The notes under the pieces were generated by a model. The model worked only from the letters and a program-made list of their open reading frames with translations. It ran no database searches and was not told the origin of the DNA. The translations under genes and the position numbers were made by a program. A DNA stretch of 64,000 nucleotides from DATAOG01 sp963753685 (GTDB lineage Bacteria > Pseudomonadota > Alphaproteobacteria > Geminicoccales > Geminicoccaceae), in contig CAVWDE010000011.1 in the NCBI GenBank assembly GCA_963753685.1, positions 1-64,000 on the forward strand, written 5' to 3'. How positions within the stretch are numbered: the first letter of the stretch is position 1; each line of letters starts with the position of its first letter. Shown piece after piece: positions 63,512 through 64,000 of this stretch.

Positions 63512-64000
63512 TCACGCCTTCAGCTCGCGCTTGAGCTCGTTGAGGAACCGCCAGTCGGTGCCCTTGGCGATGATCTCCTGCGGGGTCGATTTGATCATAC
63601 CGACCTCGTGCAGCCGCAGCGCGTAGAACCGGATCGAGTCCTCGGGATCGAGCTCGCGCCAGACATCGTAATGCACCTCGGTGAGGCTCTGCAGCGCGTA
63701 GTCATATCGGTTTGTGAACCCTGCATCGACCAGACGTCGCGCGGCCCGCTCCGGCTCGGTGGCGCACAGATCGGTGGCCTTGAGCGTGGCGCGCAGCACG
63801 CGCTTGGTCGCGATCGGATATCTGTGGATGAACTCGGTATTGCCGGCGAGCATGCAACAGAAGTACTGTGACCATGGACGATCTTCGGAGCTATTGACGA
63901 TCACGTTGCCGATGTGCCGGGCACGCAGCTCCTGGGGCTCCGGCGGAAAGCCGAGAAAGGCATCGACCTTGCCGGCGGCGAAGAGGTCCACGGGCTTGGG
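63512..64000 (-). CDS. Second NMT1-like solute-binding protein, partial at window end
   Basis: The last 162 or so codons of a receptor are present; the start lies beyond the window. FPPEPQELRARHIGNVIV, YPIATKRVLRATLKATDLC, DPEDSIRFYALRLHEVGMI and GTDWRFLNELKRELKA each match the gene at 62211 closely, so the two are tandem paralogues. Codon use is like the neighbours. The gap between them (63213-63511, about 300 bases) shows no gene. Confidence 0.88.
   Translation of the reverse strand, partial: PKPVDLFAAGKVDAFLGFPPEPQELRARHIGNVIVNSSEDRPWSQYFCCMLAGNTEFIHRYPIATKRVLRATLKATDLCATEPERAARRLVDAGFTNRYDYALQSLTEVHYDVWRELDPEDSIRFYALRLHEVGMIKSTPQEIIAKGTDWRFLNELKRELKA

Overview
The window looks like chromosome of a GC-rich alphaproteobacterium. 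Supporting signs are the strong G/C third-position bias, a DUF1127 protein, Zur-type operators of the rhizobial pattern, an NnrU protein, a UdgX glycosylase, orphan Tat-exported ABC binding proteins and class III nucleotide cyclases fused to receiver domains. The genus cannot be fixed from sequence alone. One tRNA, tRNA-Ser(GCU), is present. I saw no rRNA, CRISPR array, phage or intact insertion sequence; a serine-recombinase C-terminal remnant near the left end is the only mobile-element trace.

Layout. 1-7.4 kb: a SAM-cyclase-AAA-TPR regulator, then (minus strand) a histidine kinase, a single-domain response regulator and a receiver-cyclase. 7.5-12.4 kb: an orphan sugar-type binding protein, a decayed Gfo/Idh/MocA gene, tRNA-Ser, YbaK-type deacylase, GST, a small membrane protein and a methyltransferase. 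12.4-17 kb: two SDRs and a 3-hydroxyacyl-CoA dehydrogenase-like gene in one operon, a divergent DUF1989 gene and a LysR regulator. 17-23 kb: lipoprotein, DUF1127, sulfatase, an exported unknown, a decayed TPR-like gene and an SbmA/YddA-type ABC exporter. 23-27.8 kb: a zinc block (NicO, DUF1007, exported CxxC protein, znuA, znuB, znuC, a 44-aa membrane ORF) with two Zur-like boxes. 27.9-40 kb: upp, a serine-less lipoprotein hydrolase, sugar-acid type dehydrogenases and a KDG-type kinase, a peptide binding protein, GNAT, FAH, and the uracil-catabolism pair urc1-urc4. 40-46.8 kb: unknown protein, transsulfuration enzyme, SDR, UdgX, NnrU, amino-acid binding protein, antiporter. 46.9-51.6 kb: a branched-chain amino-acid type ABC operon whose livK is frameshifted. 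51.9-54.3 kb: a stress island (CBS, UspA, broken RaiA/HPF, Hsp20). 54.3-64 kb: a second kinase-regulator-cyclase module coupled to sco1, then an exported MBL hydrolase and tandem orphan NMT1-like binding proteins, the last cut by the window end.

How parts fit. The zinc genes form an uptake system with two accessory exported or membrane modules, apparently under Zur. upp, urc1 and urc4 together point to the URC route of uracil degradation. The two minus-strand signalling modules share the same gene order (kinase, single REC, REC-cyclase) and overlapping or very short junctions, suggesting phosphorelay control of a cyclic nucleotide. Several genes (znuC, livK, raiA-like, Gfo-like, TPR-like) carry frame disruptions. 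These may be genuine decay or residual indels in the assembly, and read-level checking would decide.
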